From the NCBI GenBank assembly GCA_019241735.1, contig JAFAWN010000114.1, positions 1-26,487 on the forward strand: a stretch of 26,487 bases of DNA. Direction: 5' to 3'. A program made the position numbers and the translations under genes. The notes under the pieces were generated by a model that ran no database searches, had not been told where the DNA came from, and saw nothing but the letters and a program-made list of their open reading frames with translations. Source of the stretch: Terriglobales bacterium (lineage in GTDB: Bacteria > Acidobacteriota > Terriglobia > Terriglobales > Acidobacteriaceae). Shown piece after piece: positions 23,701 through 26,487 of the stretch (its first letter is position 1; every line of letters starts with the position of its first letter).

Positions 23701-26487
23701 CTAATCCGATTACCATAACGATGAATTCAAATGTGGAAAGCGTGACGGCGAGTTTTTCCTCGGCCACAGTGGCGGTGACGATCAATACCTCGCCTTCGGG
23801 GCTGCAAGTGAGCGCAGACAACGGAGCCGCCTTGGCCGCGCCGTTGACTGGGAACTGGGTAATAGGCAGCCAGCACACGATTGCCACTGCCACCCCGCAG
23901 GGATCGAATGGCACACAGTACAACTTTACCGGCTGGTCCGATGGCGGCCCGATTTCCCATCAGGTGACCGCTGCGGCGGGAACCACTGGACCGGGCAACA
24001 ATGTATATGTGGGGCAGGTGGCCGCAGGCACCGGTGATGGATCCAGTTGCGCCAACGAAAAGGCGATCAACTATTTCAACACCGCGGGAAACTGGTCGGC
24101 ATCGCCCACCGGGATGCAGATCGGGCCGGACACCACCGTGCATCTGTGCGGAATTATCACCAGCGAACTCTACGCCAAGGGCGGCGGCTCAAGCGGGCAC
24201 CCGGCGATCATATTGTTTGAACCCGGGGCCAAAATTCAAATCAGCCCGGGCGCGGACGCCAATGGCGCATTAAATCTGGGGACAATTGGGTGGATAGTCG
24301 TGGACGGCGGCATCGGGAAGCCCTGTGGCTGGAACACCGCTACCAACGCCACCGAGGGGGCCTGCAACGGCCAGATAGAAAACATGCTCTATGGTTCACC
24401 CGGCGCGGCCTGTCCAGGCGGAACGTGTACTACGCAGGCAACATCGACCATAGGAAATCTGATTCAATCCAGCGGCGCTTCTAATATCGAAATCCGTAAC
24501 TTGGAAGTTGGGCCGTCGTATATCCATACCGCCACGACTAACGATGCCGCTGGGACACAGGGCATACTGTTATCGAACGGAAGCAACTTTAACGTCCACG
24601 ATAACAAGCTTCACGATGGAGCCTGGCACACCGTGCTCGCCTATACCAACGGGGGGACCCTTTCCAACTGGAAAATCAGCAATAACGAGTTTTATAACAA
24701 TGGGCACATGATGGCGGTGGGGGCGGCGGGCGCGTCCACCCTGAATGGTCTCACCATCACTGGTAATTATTGCCACGACATGTCGAACTGGGACACGGCG
24801 TCCGATTATTGGCACAACAACTGTCTCCACAGCTTTGGCGCCCAGGGATCAACGCTCAACAACTTTATCCTGGCCAACAACATAATGGCGGGGAACATGG
24901 GAAATGATGTCACCGCGCAGGCCTTCCTTGAGTCGCAAGGTTCTACCGGCACGAATTTTGCCATCTTTAATAACGTGATGACGGGGACTCCGGCGAATGG
25001 AAGGCTGTTCCTGCTCAATGTGTGCACCAGCGGATGCTACATCTATAACAACACCTTTGTGGGAAACAGCGTCACCAACGTAGCTTGCAGCTACTTCAGC
25101 ACCAGCCAGGGCCCCAGTGTTTCGGTTGCCGCTTTTGAAAATAATGTGATGTCGAATTGCTTTGCGTTAATTGACTCCGAGAAATCGAGTTTTGGGGCCA
25201 TCGATTACAACACCTACGGAATCCAGGGTTCGTTTGTGTGGAACGGCAACTTTCTTTCAGGTTTTGCGGGATGGCAAGCCAGCAGCGGCGGGGAAACACA
25301 CTCCACCAGTAATCCGGCGGGCATCAGCCTGAATGCGAACTTTATTCCTCAGAGTGGCTCGCCGGTAAAAAATGCAGCGGTGAATGTATGCGTAGTGAAT
25401 CCGTCTTTCTGCAGCAATTATCCCGCTATTAAGAATGATCTTTCCGGAACGCCGCGTCCCACGAGCGCGGCATGGGATGCAGGAGCCTATCAATTCGGCA
25501 GCAGTCCACAGGGCCAGCCACCGGCGGGCAGCGGGGGATCGAGTTTCACCGCGAACTTCAGCACTTCCTACCAGCTGACGACCGCAGCCACTCCGCCGAA
25601 CGGCGGGACGGTGACGCCAGCCTCGGGGAACTACTATGCGGCAGGAACCGTGGTGACTCTGACTGCGACCCCTGCCGCCGGATACGGCTTCACGGGATGG
25701 ACCGGGAACGTAGCCAACGCCAATTCTGCGTCCACGACGTTGACGCTTTCTGGAGGCCCGCAGAGTGTAACTGCCAATTTCAGCCCTGTTCCTTCAGCAA
25801 CAGTAGTGGATGCAGTGGCGGGGAGCACACACTTGCTGATCAGTGTGGACAACGGCCCGGCACAAACCGGCCCGCTAACCGAGGCGTGGGCGCCGGGCAG
25901 CCAGCACACCATTGCAGCGGTCTCGCCGCAGGGGGCGAATGGGACGCAATATATCTTCACCGGCTGGAGTGACGGCGGAGCCATTTCGCATGCTGTTACC
26001 ATCCCCAGCGGTAAAGCCGCTTACACGGCCAGCTTCAGCACTTCGTATTTGTTGACGGTTACCGCGAATCCGCCGGGTGGCGGCACGCTGTCGCCACCCT
26101 CCGGGAATTATTATCCCGCGAACTCCACCGTGAGCTTGAACGCGAACAATGTGAACCAGAACTATACCTTCAGCATGTGGACAGGCCCGGTGATGAATCC
26201 AACTTCCGGGTACACTTTGGTGACGATGTCAGGACCTCAATCTGTCACTGCGAACTTCAAGCCCAGCGGACCACCAGTGCTCAGTATCGCGCCGGCTAAT
26301 GCAAATTTCGGGAGCGTCAGCGTGAACACCTCGCATAGCATGTCGTTAACGCTTACTAATACCGGAACATCGGCGCTGAATCTGGGGAACATCTCGATTA
26401 CGGGAACCAATTCAAGCGCCTTTTCGCAGACTAATACCTGCTTCGGTGCTATCGCGCCATCCAACAGCTGCAACATGAACGTTACAT
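20736..26487 (+). CDS. Giant secreted multidomain protein, 3' end beyond the window
   Basis: One uninterrupted frame from ATG 20736 to the right edge encodes at least 1917 residues. Order of modules (approximate residues): signal peptide 1-25 (hydrophobic core, then PSAAS); P-domain 29-218; Ig-like 222-322; P-domain 331-500; Ig-like 508-602; P-domain 611-794; DUF11-like 795-922; InlB-like repeat A1 926-1007; repeat B1 1010-1084, interrupted; right-handed beta-helix 1085-1602; remainder of B1 and repeat A2 1603-1682; B2 1688-1767; A3 1768-1841; choice-of-anchor D (ASPM-SPD2-Hydin-like) from about 1846, cut off. The P-domains resemble proprotein-convertase P-domains but no protease domain is visible. 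An extracellular adhesin or a carbohydrate-binding/lyase role is an inference. The ribosome-binding site is weak (GAAAG); Met5 at 20748 is an alternative start. Confidence 0.88.
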   Translation, partial: MTTRMRKLALCAALLLAALGKPSAASTTFTSTGGTLFIPSGASGSRSEVSSGIAVSGLTGSLSQVTVSLNGWSDPDTLNRELLLASPEGRFFEFLSGTGDSRGVSNVTLTFADNGANGSPPFYYQGAPVNGATYVPNVNAYCSGSFEAWPYPAGTSVADCAVSGAYAQSLGVSSGGNATFASQFPSQTKVNGIWTLYIYSPTTDSPATLNSWSITLTMQQAQQNTSTSVSASTGETFEGNSVTLTATVADATNSGAVVNESTVTFSDNGNVITGCSAQSVVAGSATCKTSFAVEGGHIITAQYNADSNFTASSGSAAVFIDHPTSGASPVFCNTGTITLGNSNIAPEATPYPQHIFVSGVGPISDAALQINRLNGDPFPDHLRFLLVAPNGASFVPLAGAGGVHGSSNATLILTNASSAAVPDNNSDTLPGGTYAPTDLISSLVFPSPAPQTGYNLPPAQGLATFATSFAGLPTADGMWSLYVMNTNGDTGAIGGYCLAFSTGSLPTTQTAINGSPSPGVKGQPESITATVTSAGSPATQGSVTFEESGTVIAGPTSVDNNGQASFQTSSLSEGIHNITAMYSGVTGYYGVSSSSTQVEIDTATTNPAAGKYCNPGGVSIPASGGVNGINGAINSTPYPSRINVTNMAGTVQSVAVTLNNFSHALPDAAILMITDPLGHNLVFWDAAGGNAVVTSQNLMIADAVGPGNPIPAGVTSNGSTYYPTANPQSPESSFGPPAPAANQLSFAPPYGSATFTTSFANENPAGYWSLFLINRASGAPMSVGSWCLNFTGNPPALSLAATHTGNFTQGDSADIYTITVANPNGPGATAGNLQLVDTLPSGMTAVSISETANTNGGNGSDWTCNISSASCTRTTPMPVGESDTITLRVAVGFNTASQVTNSVQVSGGGISATQMANDSTTVNQSPGYLLATSVSPSGGGTVTANPGNSPGLSAGYYSPGAVVTLTAVPATGYSFIGWSSNSDLAGTGTNPITITMNSNVESVTASFSSATVAVTINTSPSGLQVSADNGAALAAPLTGNWVIGSQHTIATATPQGSNGTQYNFTGWSDGGPISHQVTAAAGTTGPGNNVYVGQVAAGTGDGSSCANEKAINYFNTAGNWSASPTGMQIGPDTTVHLCGIITSELYAKGGGSSGHPAIILFEPGAKIQISPGADANGALNLGTIGWIVVDGGIGKPCGWNTATNATEGACNGQIENMLYGSPGAACPGGTCTTQATSTIGNLIQSSGASNIEIRNLEVGPSYIHTATTNDAAGTQGILLSNGSNFNVHDNKLHDGAWHTVLAYTNGGTLSNWKISNNEFYNNGHMMAVGAAGASTLNGLTITGNYCHDMSNWDTASDYWHNNCLHSFGAQGSTLNNFILANNIMAGNMGNDVTAQAFLESQGSTGTNFAIFNNVMTGTPANGRLFLLNVCTSGCYIYNNTFVGNSVTNVACSYFSTSQGPSVSVAAFENNVMSNCFALIDSEKSSFGAIDYNTYGIQGSFVWNGNFLSGFAGWQASSGGETHSTSNPAGISLNANFIPQSGSPVKNAAVNVCVVNPSFCSNYPAIKNDLSGTPRPTSAAWDAGAYQFGSSPQGQPPAGSGGSSFTANFSTSYQLTTAATPPNGGTVTPASGNYYAAGTVVTLTATPAAGYGFTGWTGNVANANSASTTLTLSGGPQSVTANFSPVPSATVVDAVAGSTHLLISVDNGPAQTGPLTEAWAPGSQHTIAAVSPQGANGTQYIFTGWSDGGAISHAVTIPSGKAAYTASFSTSYLLTVTANPPGGGTLSPPSGNYYPANSTVSLNANNVNQNYTFSMWTGPVMNPTSGYTLVTMSGPQSVTANFKPSGPPVLSIAPANANFGSVSVNTSHSMSLTLTNTGTSALNLGNISITGTNSSAFSQTNTCFGAIAPSNSCNMNVT
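23511..23756 (+). repeat. InlB-like repeat A1 (within giant gene)
   Basis: An about 82-residue unit with the pattern LATSVSPSGGGTVTANPG...GYYSPGAVVTLTAVPATGYSFIGWS...VTASF. Two further copies follow at 25560-25781 (A2) and 26037-26258 (A3), sharing GG.GT...P.SG.YY..G..V.L.A.......F..W and ending in VTANF. This is the divergent InlB B-type repeat, common in bacterial surface proteins. Confidence 0.75.
23763..23987 (+). repeat. Repeat B1, N-terminal 75 residues (split copy)
   Basis: This matches repeat B2 at 25797-26036: both share GSQHTIA, the PQG.NGTQY.FTGWSDGG.ISH.VT core and the same spacing. B1 stops after ...HQVTAAAGTT; the missing last strand SFTANF is found 518 codons later at 25542-25559. 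At the DNA level a 14-base tract GGCAGCCAGCACAC is identical in both copies. Confidence 0.75.
23988..25541 (+). other. Right-handed beta-helix module inserted in repeat B1
   Basis: Residues 1085-1602 of the giant protein. It opens with VYVGQVAAGTGDGSSCAN...WFNTAGNW-like sequence and TVHLCGIIT, continues with repeated Asn-rich turns (FNVHDNKLHDGAW, WKISNNEFYNNGHM, LTITGNYCHDM, FILANNIMAG, FAIFNNVMTG, CYIYNNTFVGN) typical of parallel beta-helix rungs, and closes with LSGTPRPTSAAWDAGAYQFG, the common choice-of-anchor Q ending. Similar folds occur in pectate-lyase-like and surface proteins. Catalytic residues cannot be assigned with confidence. Several Cys pairs may be disulfides. Confidence 0.75.
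25797..26036 (+). repeat. Repeat B2, uninterrupted copy
   Basis: An 80-residue unit between InlB-like repeats A2 and A3. It is the intact reference for the interrupted B1: PGSQHTIAAVSPQGANGTQY, then FTGWSDGGAISHAVT and the closing strand YTASF. The A-B-A-B-A alternation indicates duplication of an AB pair. Confidence 0.75.

Overview
The window reads as a piece of a GC-rich Gram-negative chromosome, most likely a soil Acidobacteriota (Terriglobia/Koribacter-like). This placement is an inference from gene content, not from a marker gene. Pointers are a winged-helix regulator with a GWKEIA...VRTVQRWER signature, a large S9 peptidase, a TolB-CehA/McbA fusion, an AsmA-like protein, and a giant secreted protein built from P-domains, Ig-like, DUF11, InlB-like, beta-helix and choice-of-anchor D modules. 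No phage, IS element, integrase or CRISPR array is visible, and most genes look like intact single-copy chromosomal genes.

Left part (1-8643): a 3' fragment of a DUF72 gene, a conserved unknown protein and an SDR oxidoreductase (both minus), a plus-strand pair of a small DNA-binding regulator and a 73-residue helical protein, and a minus-strand stress unit of large-subunit catalase KatE followed 31 bp later by a YciE/YciF-type (DUF892) ferritin-like protein. DUF763 and DUF2252 proteins of unknown function are divergently transcribed around a 24-bp dyad. The catalase, DUF892 and probably DUF2252 fit an oxidative or desiccation stress neighbourhood.

Middle part (8644-20438): a tRNA-Val(CAC) gene; a secreted S9 serine peptidase converging on a secreted TolB/PHP metallohydrolase; a Rieske non-haem iron oxygenase divergent from that hydrolase; a polytopic membrane diguanylate cyclase with an intact GGEEF motif and an inhibitory-site RxxD; an APC-family permease followed closely by a small four-helix membrane protein; and an AsmA-like envelope protein.

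Right part (20439-26487): a gene-free 297-bp spacer holds TGTTCCACGTGGAACA, a perfect 16-bp palindrome matching the bacterial centromere site parS, which suggests this part of the chromosome lies near the replication origin. Immediately after it begins a single reading frame of at least 1917 codons that runs off the right edge. It encodes a secreted multidomain protein with three P-domains alternating with Ig-like domains, then DUF11, InlB-like repeats, and a 518-residue right-handed beta-helix module inserted cleanly inside one repeat unit. The parS site and this nested architecture are the most notable features of the window.
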